64,000 nt of DNA from assembly GCA_014058105.1 (NCBI GenBank), contig JACGCM010001538.1, forward strand, positions 434,001 through 498,000, given 5' to 3'. Below the pieces are notes generated by a model. It searched no databases. It saw only the letters and a list, made by a program, of their open reading frames with translations, and was not told the DNA's origin. Source of the stretch: Kingdonia uniflora. Lineage: Eukaryota; Streptophyta; Magnoliopsida; Ranunculales; Circaeasteraceae. Shown piece after piece: positions 24,301 to 34,506 of this stretch (the first letter of the stretch is position 1; the number at the start of each line of letters is the position of its first letter). The position numbers were made by a program, and so were the translations under genes.

Positions 24301-27300
24301 AACTTATGTGCATGGGTCCCAAAATGAGCAGGCAATTGCATAATGGAAATAGATGTGCAATGGTATTTGGCTATAATAAATTTGACAACCTTGAATTCAG
24401 AAGGAATTAATCATTCTGCGACAGCACTATGACTTAAATCTGTCTCAAGTACGTCTCAATCATGTGAAAAGCACTGAGATCTTATTAAATGAGCTGAGAA
24501 TTACCAAATAATAGATTGAAAAACCAGAGATGGGTACTCCAAGATGGTGAATAAACCAATACTTGCCAAAGATAAATTTATTATCAATGAGATGAAACAA
24601 GTAATCATACATCCACGGCGCGTCTCTCTCTCTCTCTCTCAAACTTTTCAAAAACCGAAATCACTCTCTATCTATTTAGGATTTATTGGAAGTCTCTATT
24701 TTTAAATGACTCAGGGGTTTAGTGTTTTAGTAGGAGTAAAATTAGGAAGGCCGGTAGTTAATAACTGAAAAGCTTCTTATTCTATAAAACGAGGCCCTAA
24801 ATTTATTATCCTTTAGTAGCTGTTAGGTTTTTACTTATGAAGTTGTAGTAAGATTAAAGATTAATAAAAGTGAGTTTTATTAATTTTCGTTAATTAATTA
24901 TTAGAGTTTTCAGGAGCTTTAGCTTTTAAGACAAATCCTAACAATTAAAACTTGAAATTAATTAAACTCCTTGTATTCCATCTCAAAACCCCTCCCACAA
25001 TCTACTTAATTTCTACTAAACCAACTTAATGAAAAACCTAACTTAAGACCTCCTTTTACAAAAATAAGGAGCCCTTACAATTAGAAAGCCTAACCCTCTT
25101 AATTAAGAAGTTTCCCTTTCATTCATGCAAAAAATAAATAAATAAAATATCATATAAATTCGGCAAGCTTCTAGAGAGAGGCCCGAGATGGGTAGGGTGA
25201 CGACCCGTTACATCATGTTGCTTCCGCTTATTTGCACTATCAAATTTGTTATTAGAGCGGCGTATATTTATTGGAATCGGTTCAATCAAGATGGAAAAAC
25301 TCAAGGAGAAAATATGGATTTTCGGTGACCCCAAAGGTTTCTCGATTAAGAATTGCTCGACTTCAAGCATTAGACAAGGTGTTTGAAAAACGCAAGAAGA
25401 AGCGCTATGCAAAGGATTATGTCAGTTGGATGAAAAAAAACGCATCGCGGAGATGATGAAGTTCATTTCTTGTCAAAAGAAAGGAGGACCAATTGACCCA
25501 AAATCAAGTCATTTTGTGTCAATTCGTGTCGTATGTCCCATCGCATCCTACCTTCACACGCGTTGCAGAAGCGAGTCTCATGATACTGCCTTACAATAAT
25601 CGTTTTCTGCAGGCAGACCTATCTATTGATTCAAATAGGATGAGCATTCTCTATTGTTAAAAGGGCTTTATCATGTTTTTAATCAACAGTTAACTAGCGG
25701 CAAAACTCAATTCAAGTTTTCAATCTCGGAATATTTAGGCGACGAAGGGTAAGAAAATGTAATCACAATAGAACTCCTTTATATGTGCAACGATTTGAAG
25801 AGAAGCGAGGAAAACCTACCTTATATGGAGAGTAAAACAGTTAAGATGAGATTAGAGAAGAAATCGCAAGATATGATAAACATTGCCGCTGGAAAAAAAA
25901 AGAAAAAGAAAAAGAAAAGAGGTTTCCGTCCTCGTAGTTAACCGAAGAGTTATATTCTGCCAATAACGGCGAGATTTGTTTGTCAGCAAAGATTAGCCCT
26001 AAGGGATTAGGGTTTGCCGATCACATTTGGGCAACATTCGAAGCTCGTTTAACAAGTATAAGATCTGTTATTGCGGAGTTGCAATACTTTTAGCGGTTGT
26101 TAAACACATGGATATTGGTGACAACATCGCAGTCCCATTCATGGGTACAATCATCGGTTATGGAAAGTTGCATGGAGAATCCGCGGTTTGAAGAACGTAC
26201 CAACATGCCGAGGCAAATCGTTTCTTGTTCTAGGCACCTTTGAGACCAAGAAGTCTTAGTCAAAAGATTCCGTGAGAAAATAGAAATTAGAATTAGAACC
26301 ATGATAGGAAGTATTCAATTTTAATATGCAGCAAAATGAGGCAGCTTGGCAAAAAGATTATATTCCACCTAATCCCTTTTTGATGCACCTATGCTTTTGT
26401 CGTCGGCCCATTGTCAAGATGTATGCAACATGGATTTGGCATGTTTATCCAGTGGCATCTACGACAATTATCCCAAGAGATGTTTTTTATTCTCATTGAT
26501 GAAGACATGAAATGATATAGAAAATGAAAATCATAAAATGTTCTCGAGGTGACGACACAGAAGAAAATTAAAAAATTATCAACTCAATAAAATCCACAGG
26601 CTTTGTGGAGTAAAGCAGCATTGGATATAAAAGGGGTGTTCTTTTAATATTTTATTGCTACGTAGAAAGATATTGTCGCGGGAGTTACAAGGTGCTTTAG
26701 TATACAGTCTTGGAGGGCATTTTTGCCTTCACTTCTTGTTTGTTTTCTCTTTTGTAGCCAGGGGCGGGCCTATCATTTTAGAGTAGGGGGGCAGCATTAT
26801 GAACATGCTTTGAGGTGGATTTGGGGGCTCCGCCCCAAAATTATTATTTTTTTGCTATTAAAGAGTATTTAAGTAATTTCATGCCCTTTTAAAAAAAATA
26901 GTGTTTCATATATAAATACATTTTATATATCAAATGCCCATAACATAAACTAATGCATATCATACGTTTATTTAGTCGAAATATACTACGAGAATATTAC
27001 AGAAGCACAAGTTAACCTTGACATAATTGTTAAGAGAAAATATAGATCATCATATTAACGTCGACTAAACACCATCCGCGTATAGTTCATGAAAATCGTG
27101 ACTTCCATATTTTAAGGTTAAAGAGCGAAAGTTTGAGCTTCTTTTTTTGTGTTTTTTATAAAATTCAATTAATGTTATAGAGAGAAAGGTCGGGAGGGTA
27201 GAGAGGGTTGGGTATTTTAAAGGTTGGGACTTGGGAGGGATCGGGAAGGCTACGCCGGGTTTCTGGGTTAGCTTTATGTATAGTTTTTTTTTTTTTTTTG

Positions 27301-28845
27301 AGGAGTTGTATATATACTATATATAAGGCAAAAAATAGCAAAAATCAAGGGGGGGCTACTCTAAGCCTATAAATCCGCCCCTGTTTGTAGCTTTGTGTCA
27401 CCTTTATCTATAGTAATCCTTTTTCTACATATAGTTCAGCGAAAACATGAATTCTAAATCGAAGTGGTGCTAACACCTAATATGCTCAAAACATTAGAAA
27501 TTTAAAGCTTGATTATATTTTCTGAAATACAATAAGGAAGAAAAACATTAATATCCTCACCTTGATTCGTCTCAGAAAAAATGCACATTGGAACGATGTC
27601 CTTAAACATATTCAAAGAGTAATTCTGTGGCATATTCCCGAAGTCAGTGACAGGCAATTCCATTGTGAACTGATTACCATGAAAGCAACATGTAAGGAGA
27701 GTGGACAGGTGATTCAAAGATAGACAAAGGGAGTAGATTTAATAACACATGACATTGACTCTAAGCAAAATCTAATGTGGGATAGCCAGCATCAAGACCA
27801 AGACTATGTCAAAGGCGAGAGTGAACACGGCAGTGTTGTCAAATCATAAAACATATCCTCAGTCGTATAACCCTAAAAAATCGAATAGAATCATAAATCG
27901 TATCGCAAGTTATCCCCACTTGATTCCTTGAAAGTATAAGTAATTATTCTCACAAATGGGTACCAAAAACTTAGGACATTTAAGGACAAAGTTGCTTCTA
28001 TATAGAACTCGATTATCAAAATCAAACCTTTTAGATTTTTATTGGCTTTCTAAAGCATAGAACCTGACAGTCGCTCGTTCATTCATAGACACCAGAGTAA
28101 TCGAAAACTGTGTCTCCAAATAAAGGGATCATGTTTCTCTGAATGTCCATGGCTATGATCATTGATCACCTATGTTGGGTAGTCATGTTTTCGCATGCTT
28201 GACAAAACGAGCTCGTGCCACCAACCACTCTTACAAAAACTACACCAAAACTCAATCTTTACTTTATTTCCCAAAACCCCATTTTGAGAATGAACTGGGG
28301 ATCACCTATGTTGGGTAGTCATGTTTTCGCATGCTTGACTAAACGAACTCGCTCCATCAACCGCTCCTACATAAGCTACACCAAGACAATCTTTACATGA
28401 TTTCCCAAAACCCCATTTTAAGAATCAACTGGGGGTACATGCACACAATGATCCTAATCAAAACAATACTTGAATCAAACATATATGTTCCCAAACAATA
28501 ATGTAAGTTCTTTACAACTCCTCAGTTCCCAATTCACATCTTTTCAACAAAACAAGTGATTTGATCACTGATTTTGAAGTTTCTCTATGATGGGGTGTTG
28601 TGATTTCACTTATAATTATCAAAAGTTAGAGAGAGAGAGAGAGAGGGGACCTGGAGGGAAGAGGGGTCTTCGGGTTGGAGAGGATCGATGGAGAGGACGA
28701 CCTTGGCGAGAGGTTGATGATGAGTATCGGAAGACTGTGTTTGCCAACACTTGGAGACAACGAGAGGGCACTTCATCAGCCAAACAGATCTATCTGACAT
28801 CGTCGTCTCCAGATTACTACTACCGCTGCTGCACTCTTCCTCCAT
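9336..28845 (-). CDS. RAP30: Transcription initiation factor IIF subunit beta (TFIIF-beta, RAP30), six exons
   Basis: TFIIF-beta pairs with TFIIF-alpha, binds RNA polymerase II in the nucleus and helps recruit it to promoters. Exons on the minus strand: 28845-28651, 27669-27561, 23930-23800, 23689-23624, 10635-10486, 9455-9336. All junctions are GT-AG and the phases agree, giving 771 bp (256 aa), near the plant family length of about 260. Exon 1 carries the N-terminal dimerisation region ([17 protein letters not shown]), exon 2 continues it ([14 protein letters not shown]), exon 3 has [14 protein letters not shown], exon 5 has [19 protein letters not shown] (about residues 181-199), and exon 6 ends the winged-helix domain ([17 protein letters not shown]). 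The start is the first ATG in exon 1; a second Met is at residue 16. Introns are 981, 3630, 110, 12988 and 1030 bp. Exon 4 (22 codons) is the least certain. No stop or frameshift seen, so the gene is probably intact. Confidence 0.93.
9456..10485 (-). other. Intron 5 of TFIIF-beta
   Basis: 1030 bp between CCTGCG|GTATG and TGCAG|CAATTTC. I see no element end or ORF of note in it. Confidence 0.8.
11276..12599 (+). mobile_element. Probable solo LTR (copia-like)
   Basis: The interval starts TGTTGGGTTTTATATC and ends AGTCCCCAACA, so it has matching inverted termini (TGTTGGG / CCCAACA). Near its start is TTTAGTCCCACATTGCTTGG, a motif class common in plant copia LTRs and also found in the LTR at 23001-23159. 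A TATA-like catataaag lies near 11790. About 11500-11660 contains several copies of a ttcgaactgagtc-type motif. The flanks (CAAAG left, CCAAG right) are at best an imperfect duplication, so the boundaries are moderately sure. Confidence 0.5.
12945..13028 (-). mobile_element. CACTA (En/Spm) terminal fragment, copy 1
   Basis: The right edge reads, inverted, CACTACAAGAAAAATCAC, the usual terminus of plant CACTA elements. It is followed inward by the subterminal motif family aacgctat/atagcgtt. It is nearly identical to 20188-20266. No partner terminus was found on its left, so this is only an end. Confidence 0.65.
13201..13339 (-). repeat. LTR fragment, third copy of the 20435-23159 element's LTR
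   Basis: It starts TGTAGAAATAAATAAGAGG right after GTAAT, exactly as at 20435. It includes the inverted TATA/leader block and breaks off at acacatacact where the hAT inverted repeat begins at 13340. It has a small internal deletion relative to the other two copies. Confidence 0.8.
13811..14122 (+). other. Unassigned 103-codon ORF inside the hAT element
   Basis: The ORF lies between the left inverted repeat and the transposase. The translation has a protein-like composition (for example [13 protein letters not shown]) but I recognise no family. It may be another captured fragment, part of a transposase leader exon, or chance. Confidence 0.2.
14407..17056 (+). pseudogene. hAT transposase (TTF-type zinc finger, DUF4371 and hAT dimerisation), decayed
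   Basis: The coding sequence can be followed through several frames. A low-complexity N-terminus has repeated PIE/IVSPIE units (14560-14700). A TTF-type zinc-finger region contains [19 protein letters not shown] (about 15005-15062). The catalytic core has [15 protein letters not shown] (about 15570), [14 protein letters not shown] (about 15763) and the family's RW motif (ATRWGSH, about 16085). The C-terminal dimerisation block has [18 protein letters not shown] (about 16890). Breaks seen: TAA at 14698, a frameshift and TAA near 15475-15495, a frameshift near 16210-16260, and another near 16830-16870. A 47-bp segment (ttttgtaaaatgcatgatgt...) is tandemly duplicated at 16421-16514. The protein cannot be made, so this copy depended on a partner for any late movement. 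Confidence 0.85.
17704..17790 (+). mobile_element. Second hAT-type terminus inside the larger element
   Basis: CAGGGGTGGAACCAGGATTC followed by a G-run, ggggcaaag and ggcttgcccctg resembles the left end of a related hAT family. Its own right end is not seen; the right end at 18898 pairs far better with 13340. This may be a nested, truncated insertion. Confidence 0.45.
18087..18800 (-). pseudogene. Captured exon of a chloroplast CRM-domain splicing factor (CFM3/CRS1 family)
   Basis: CRM (YhbY-like) proteins bind group II intron RNA in plastids. On the minus strand the segment reads, in order, a stretch with [14 protein letters not shown] (typical N-terminal motif of CFM3-type proteins), an acidic poly-Asp run from a (GAT)n repeat (about 18425-18460), then LPWERGD, the linker [19 protein letters not shown] and the start of a CRM domain ([36 protein letters not shown]). 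It stops just after the conserved HEIVE, where a normal gene would read into an intron or RRTGG. Stops interrupt the upstream part (TAG after RNLGQ), so it is not functional. It lies between the transposase and the right inverted repeat. Confidence 0.75.
19880..20266 (-). mobile_element. CACTA (En/Spm) terminal region, copy 2
   Basis: The right edge at 20266 is, inverted, CACTACAAGAAAAAGCAC. The preceding about 350 bp contain repeated subterminal motifs: aaatgctat, gaaatgttat and tagcgttcacaaaaatgctat. No left CACTA terminus or transposase was found. The last about 80 bp match copy 1 at 12945-13028. Confidence 0.6.
20435..20583 (-). repeat. 3' LTR, shortened at its U3 start
   Basis: About 149 bp versus 159 bp in the 5' LTR. 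The polypurine tract runs straight into TATATGTGTGTAAC; the expected TGTTGGAG start is replaced by the GGGGGAG of the tract itself. Confidence 0.75.
21909..22288. repeat. 95-bp tandem repeat, four units
   Basis: Units start (ggcttgagtgggtggac) at 21909, 22004, 22099 and 22194, exactly 95 bp apart. They are nearly identical, with single-base differences such as cctcat/cccat and ggtcgatg/ggtcaatg. The period is not a multiple of three, so a reading frame cannot be kept across units. Confidence 0.93.
23001..23159 (-). repeat. 5' LTR of the 2.7-kb element
   Basis: 159-bp TG...CA repeat on minus. It is highly similar to 20435-20583 and to the fragment 13201-13339. Confidence 0.85.
24664..26330 (+). 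mobile_element. Degenerate LTR-type element in intron 2 of TFIIF-beta
   Basis: A promoter-like ctataaaacgagg (near 24782) and a primer-site-like TTGTTATTAGAGCGG (25246-25260) suggest a plus-strand LTR element. Near 26108-26165 a coding-like stretch (GDN...[11 protein letters not shown]) resembles 2887-2945 inside the LTR element at 1548-3464 (SDN...GTTLGYGKFCG). No second LTR was found, so the boundaries are only approximate. Confidence 0.35.
26759..27383. mobile_element. Non-autonomous hAT element with perfect 8-bp target duplication
   Basis: A 625-bp element in intron 2 of TFIIF-beta. The left end CAGGGGCGGGCC and the right end CCGCCCCTG (its inverse) are flanked by TTTGTAGC at 26751-26758 and 27384-27391. 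The left subterminal block has gtaggggggca and ggggctccgcccc, as in plant hAT families with TTF-finger transposases; the right end has the matching ggggggctact. No transposase inside. The intact duplication suggests a fairly young insertion. Confidence 0.92.
27670..28650 (-). other. Intron 1 of TFIIF-beta, with a 136-bp tandem duplication
   Basis: Between TCCAG|GTCCCC and AATCAG|TTCACA. A 136-bp segment (gatcacctatgttgggtagt...) at 28164-28299 repeats at 28300-28433 with several substitutions. A (GA)n run sits next to the donor (about 28628-28645). Confidence 0.85.
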
Positions 28846-29476
28846 TAGAGAACCTCTCTCTCTCTCTCTGAACTCTTTAATTCAACTGTCAAGGACTTAA
28901 CTTTGAGTGCCGTTTATCATTGCGTCGTTTTTAATTTCCAACGAAACTCATGTGTCCCTCTTATCATGTCACGCGCATTAGCCGAACATGTACTGTAACT
29001 GCACAAAGAAAAGAAAGATGGGGAAGATGATGAACGGACGGAGAACGTTTTTGTGACATTCTTTTTTACCTTCCAACTTAACACACTCCCTGCCGTCGTT
29101 TGATTAACAAAATATAATATATAAATGTTTTGTGTCGTCTAATTCGGGGATGTTTCAGAATAAAAGTAGTAATAACACTAATTTCAATGTTGTTATCATT
29201 GTCGTTTTTGATCTACAACGAAAATCTAGTATTTGAAAACTTTATTAGCATAGCAGAAATAGCTAAAATGAGCCGTCACTAGCATGTTATCGTTTTATCA
29301 TATGCTTGTAAGCATTTTGCTTCTGTATGCGACATGTCCCATGTGTTACGCCCATGCACAAAACATGTAAAATACTAACAAAATGGTGTACATAAAAGTT
29401 TAATTCAAGATTTGTTTCTAAGTAAAAGCTTATTAACACTAATTCAAGTACGCAAACCGATCATCTCAATTAATTA
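28846..29476 (-). promoter_or_regulatory. Upstream region of TFIIF-beta
   Basis: About 630 bp between the start codon and the Mutator-like element. It begins with a (TC)n leader tract (about 28855-28870, minus-strand GA), a common plant 5' UTR feature. I see no convincing TATA box. Confidence 0.4.
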
Positions 29477-29597
29477 GAGTTTTTTAGACTAATATCATTT
29501 CATATATATATATCGATATTTGACTTATATCCCTCCATTTAGCAGAAAAGCAGTTATAGTCTTTTTTTTTCAATTTGACTTTGGTCAACTCACGTTG
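29477..29597 (+). repeat. Left TIR of the MULE
   Basis: Inverse of 35508-35625 with about ten differences. Long, similar TIRs are the hallmark of Mutator elements. Confidence 0.9.
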
Positions 29598-32500
29598 ACT
29601 CACATGTTTAACGATAAGATATAAAGACCAACTTACCCTTTAAACTCACGTGCTATGCAGCTGATATCTTCTCTTTTCTTCTCTTCCTCAGCTCGTCTGA
29701 AAACAACAACTCCTCTCTAAAATTTGAAAACAACAAAACTCTTGAATTTGAAGAATAATGGTGAAGAAGAAGAACTCGAAGAAAAACTCGAAAATGCAAT
29801 TGAAAGATGAGGTTGGTGATGATGATTCCAACCCCATCATCATCCCTGATAATACAGTAGATGGTTACCCTCCACCTGATTTGGAAGAAACAAGATGAGA
29901 CTCTCTATTCCCAAACCAAGGTATGAATTTATACTTACAATGTTCAATTGGGATGTTTTTTAGGGTTTATTAAAAATTGAGTTTTTTTAAGGTTTGTAAT
30001 TAAATTGGGGGTTTCAAAATTTAGGGTATTTGCTACTCAATTGGGGTTTTTGGTATGATATTAGTACTAATTATAATTATATACAATGTACAATTTATAC
30101 TGTACAATGCATATATATGTTCAATGTTCAATTGCTGTGTTGCAGGCATACATACGATTTGAGGGATGTTTTATTAACTATGGAGGAAAGTGGGATAAAA
30201 TAAGTCCTACTGGTTGGGTTGAAAATGATTATAAAGGGGGGAACAGTTTTAAGTTTGGGATATTATGTGGGGAGGGGATAAATTATGGGGAATTTGTAAG
30301 AGATATTGCAGACAAGATGAATGACCATCATGGGTTGGGGAATTACATTCCAGAGGGGAATGTAATAGAGCTTATGTGTTTGTACAATGGGCTGCCTTTT
30401 ATTGTCAGGAGTACAGATGACTTGAGGGAAATGTGGACACAGGGTGATGAAAGTTATCCAATGAGAACACATGTTTATATCAAGCCAATAGATGTAGTAA
30501 GAGAGATAGTTGATGAAGCTGGGGAGTATGTTCTTCTAGAGGAAGATGAGATAGATTATATCATATCCCCAAGAGAGACAAAAAAAAATACCACCTCAGT
30601 TAAGGCCACCCCAATTAAGGCCACCCCAGTTAAGAAGGATGCTAAGAGAAAGGGAAAAGTAGTGGATGCCAATAAACCAGCCAAGAGACAGAATAATGTT
30701 GAGCTCTCAAACTCAGAAGAATTGGATGCTTTACCTGAAGTTTATCAGAGTGACAAAGAGATTGACCTAGAGGAAATAACTGATTATGGAATAGAAACTT
30801 CAGTGAATATGGTGGCAGAAAGTGAAAGTGAAAGTGAATGTGATGATATAGATGAAGAACAAGAGAGATGGGTTAGGTATGCCTAAGTTGGGATTGATTG
30901 TTTGGGGGCTGAGGATGGTTATTACAGCACCCACTCATCTGATGATGAGGATTATGTTCCTACTACTGAAGAGCTTGAAAGAGATGATGATTTTGAAGGT
31001 GTTGATGTGGAATTGGATGATATCTATAGTAAAGAGGAGGATGACAGAGTGAAAACACCATTGGAAGTTGGTTTCAAACAACTTGAGGTAGGGATGCAAT
31101 GGGCAACTGTATATGAAGCTAGAGAACATATGAGAAGGTTTGGAATTGTAAACCACTTTACATATATATCCATCAAGAATGACCTTATTAGACTGAGGTT
31201 TAAGTATTCAGAGGAAAACTGTGAGTGGTTGGTATTTATATCAAGAAAGAATGATGGGCACACTATGATTTTAAGACATGGTAACTTTCAGCATTCTTGT
31301 AAAGAAAGGCTAGGGGCAGAAAATTCCTTGTGTAATGCACCATGGGTTGTTAAAGAAGTTGAAACATTGGTTAGAGATGTTAGGGCAATGACTCCCAAGG
31401 CAATTAAGACCAGAATGAAGACAAAGTTTGGTATTGAGATTAGTTACTGGACTGCTTGGAATGCAAGACAAATCTGCATGGAGAGTATAGTAGGGTCTTA
31501 TGATCAGGGTTACAATGAATTGCTTTCATTGTGTGTGAAGATTTTGAAATCCAATTCTGGGAGCATAGCTAGAACCTGGAGACAAGATGACACACTGCAA
31601 TGGACTGGTACTCTTGTGGCTTTCAGGGCATCTTTGAATGGTTTTGTTAAGGGGTGTAAACCTATATTGGGGCATGATGGTTGTTTTTTAAAAGGGAAGT
31701 ATGGAGGGGTTTGTCTATCTGTACTTAGTCTTGATGCCAACAATGGCTTGTTCCCAATTGGAGTGTACATGTGCAGAACTGAATGTAAAGACAGTTGGAC
31801 TGATTTTCTTACTAAGGTAGAACCTTACTTATCTGCACACCCAGGAAAATTGACATTTATCTCTGATAGGCAGAAGGGTCTTATTGATTCAGTGGCAAAG
31901 ATTTTTCCACATGTAAATCATAGGTTTTGTTTTAGACACATGTTTAAAAATACGAAAAAATACCACAAGGGAGCACACTTAGAAAGACTATCATGGGGAG
32001 CTGCAAGAGCTTTTAGGCAGACTGAAAAACAAGAGTTCCTAAATCAGCTTGACATTGACATCCCTGGGGCAAATGACTACTTGGAGAAAGAACCATATGA
32101 GCATTGGTGTAGATCTCATTTTGATTGTACTTCAAAATGTGAACATATAACCAATAATTTTAGTGAGTCCTTCAATTGGTGGATCATGAAGTTCAGAGAT
32201 AAACGACTAACCAAAGCATTTGAGAGACTAAGTTTGATGCTTATGAAACTAATGTTTGATAGAAGAACCAAAGCAGAGTCATGGGATCAAGGTGGTTTGA
32301 TACCAAGAGCAGTTAAACATCTTGAGTATTTAATGGCACATTATGGGGAGTATGAGATCGAAGGAGGTGATAAGAATGAATGGGTTTCAATCTCTAGTAC
32401 TGGGGCAAGGTGAGTACTAAACCTGGAAGAGAGAACTTGCCAATGCATTGAGTGGCAATTGACAGGAATGCCTTGTATCCATGCTGCAAGTATATTAATC

Positions 32501-32699
32501 CCAAGTAGGCAAGCATTGAAAAGGTAAAAAATATATTTGCCTAATTTATTTATTACTTTTTTTCATTTGATTTCACTGTCTCATGCATTTTCATTTGATT
32601 TCCTTGCAGTTATTTTTTACCATATCACTTTGTTGCTTCATATGTGGCTACTTATAGTGGTATTATACATCCAGTATCTGATGAAACACACTGGGGCTC

Positions 32700-32910
32700 T
32701 GTAAGTTAAAATTCATTGGTATTATACATCCACATATAGTGGTATTATACATCCACATATAGTATGAGACACACTGGTATTATACATCCACATATAGTAT
32801 GAAACACACTTGTATTATGCATCCACATATAGTGATATTATACATCCAGTGGTATTATACTTTCACTGCCTAAGTATGAAACACACTGGTATTATACTTT
32901 CACTGCCTAA
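32700..32910 (+). repeat. Short tandem repeats in the last transposase intron
   Basis: ggtattatacatccacatatagt recurs about six times with variants, mixed with tatgaaacacactgg units. Confidence 0.75.
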
Positions 32911-33239
32911 GTTACAGTCTCTTAATGTTCTTTTAATGTATACACACACACTGTTCTTTTTGTTGCTTCTAATTGTATTATGTTAATTTATTATTGTTAT
33001 GTAGTCACCTTATGTGGTTGATCCACCACCATTGCAGAGAGGGAGGGGAAGACCTAGAAAGGAGAGAATCAGGGATGATGAAGTGAATAAAGTACAAAAA
33101 AAATGTGGGAAATGTGGTACTTTTGGCCACAATAAAAAAAACCTGCAAAGGTGAGCCTATCCAAATTCAAAGTGCACCTACACCTGAAGTAAGGGGAAGA
33201 CCATCAAAAAAGACAACCAAAGCATACTTCAGTCAGTCA

Positions 33240-33720
33240 CAGCAATCCGATGTTACTCAAGTACAAACAATACCTATAGCTGGAGGAGTACAAAGCAGTG
33301 GGAGGGCATCCAATATTGGCAGAGGGAGGGGAAGAAGTGCATCAACACCCATAGCTGGAGGAGTACAAACAACACCCATAGCTAGAGGAAGGGGTAGCAG
33401 TAGGAGGGCATCAAATGCTGGCAGAGGGAGGGGAAGAAGTGCATCAACACCCATATCTGGAGGAGTACAAACAACACCTATAACTGGAGGAAGGGGTAGC
33501 AGTGGGAGGGCATCCAATGCTGGCAGAGGGAGGGGAAGAAGTGCATCAATACCCATAGTTGGACAAGTACAAACAAGAAGTAGGAGTGCATTCAATGCTG
33601 GAGGAGTACAAACAAGAAGTGGGAAGTCATCCAATGTTGGCAGAGGTTGGGGAAGTAGTGAAGGTGCTGCAAGTTCATCCAATGTTGGCAGAGGGAGGGG
33701 AAGAGCTATACAAACAAATC
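33240..33720 (+). repeat. Coding repeat in the transposase tail
   Basis: Units of roughly 100 bp (agtgcatcaacacccatagc, ggcagagggaggggaagaag) encode GRGRGRSAS...TPI.GGVQT several times. The frame is open through 33884. Confidence 0.8.
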
Positions 33721-34506
33721 ACCAAAGGTTTGTAGATGAATGGTTGAGTAACTCAGTCCCTGTAGAAGCTCCACAATCACAAAAGATGCCACCACTAGTG
33801 ATACCACCCATGCCTCCAAGGACAGATGCTCCAGCAAAACCTTATAAGAAAGCCTTCAAGCCACCTAGGCAAAACTGGAGGCTTTGAAACAATGGGATCT
33901 GTTGAAACAATGTTTATGTTACAGTTTGTAAATGTGAAACAATGCATTGGCAGTTCTTGTGAAACAATGTTTGTGTTACAGTTCTTGTGTTGCAGTTTGT
34001 TATTAACAATGTGTAATGGTTTGACTATCTTATATTATTCCTATATGTGATGGCTTTGTTGATGTCTATTAATTATATGTGATGTTGTATGTGATGTTGT
34101 ATGTACTGTGAAATTGCCTGTTATTCTTATATGTGATGTTATATCTGAAATTGTATGTAAAACTGTCTTTGTATGTAATTGTGAACTAGATATTTGATGT
34201 TGTATCTAAAACTGTATGTGAAACTGTAATTGTGAAACTGTCTCTATATGTGAAACTGCCTTTATATGTGAAACTGTAATGTTATAAGAGATATGTGATG
34301 TTGTATCTGAAATGTTGTAAGTGATATTCTTGTATTTGAAATGTTGCATCTGAAACTGTCTTTATATGTGATGCTCTCTGAAATGTTGTATATGGAATAC
34401 TGGAATGCTTATGACATAAAAAGAAGGCAGAATGAGGTATACTACATAAGAAGGCATGCATTCTTGTTTTCAAATCATTACATTCATGCTTTCAAACACA
34501 TCTCTT

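Larger units (their letters stand above)
29758..33884 (+). pseudogene. MuDR-type MULE transposase, multi-exon, broken
   Basis: A basic first exon may start at 29758 (MVKKKNSKKNSK). Exon 2 starts after TTGCAG near 30145 and holds a PB1-like N-terminal domain (FEGCFINYGGKWD). After a frameshift near 30887 the long part, 30902-32411, has the MuDR DNA-binding region and the DDE core: Asp in GHDGCFLKGKYGG, Asp in FISDRQKGLID, CxxH in FCFRHMF, Glu in FSESFNWW, all intact. TGA at 32411 replaces an expected Trp codon. The same frame continues into the SWIM finger (CQCIEW...MPCIH, about 32430-32490). Introns of about 90 and 300 bp follow, then an AT-hook (RGRGRPRK) and a CCHC knuckle (CGKCGTFGHNKKTC, about 33105-33148) split by an extra A at 33126-33134. 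The tail (33240-33720) is a GRGRGRSAS/TPIAGGVQT repeat. Confidence 0.9.

Noticed and set aside
33257..33682. 141-aa minus-strand ORF rich in Leu/Pro opposite the transposase tail
   Set aside because: It is the antisense shadow of the GRGRGRSAS coding repeat; its repeats follow from the sense strand.
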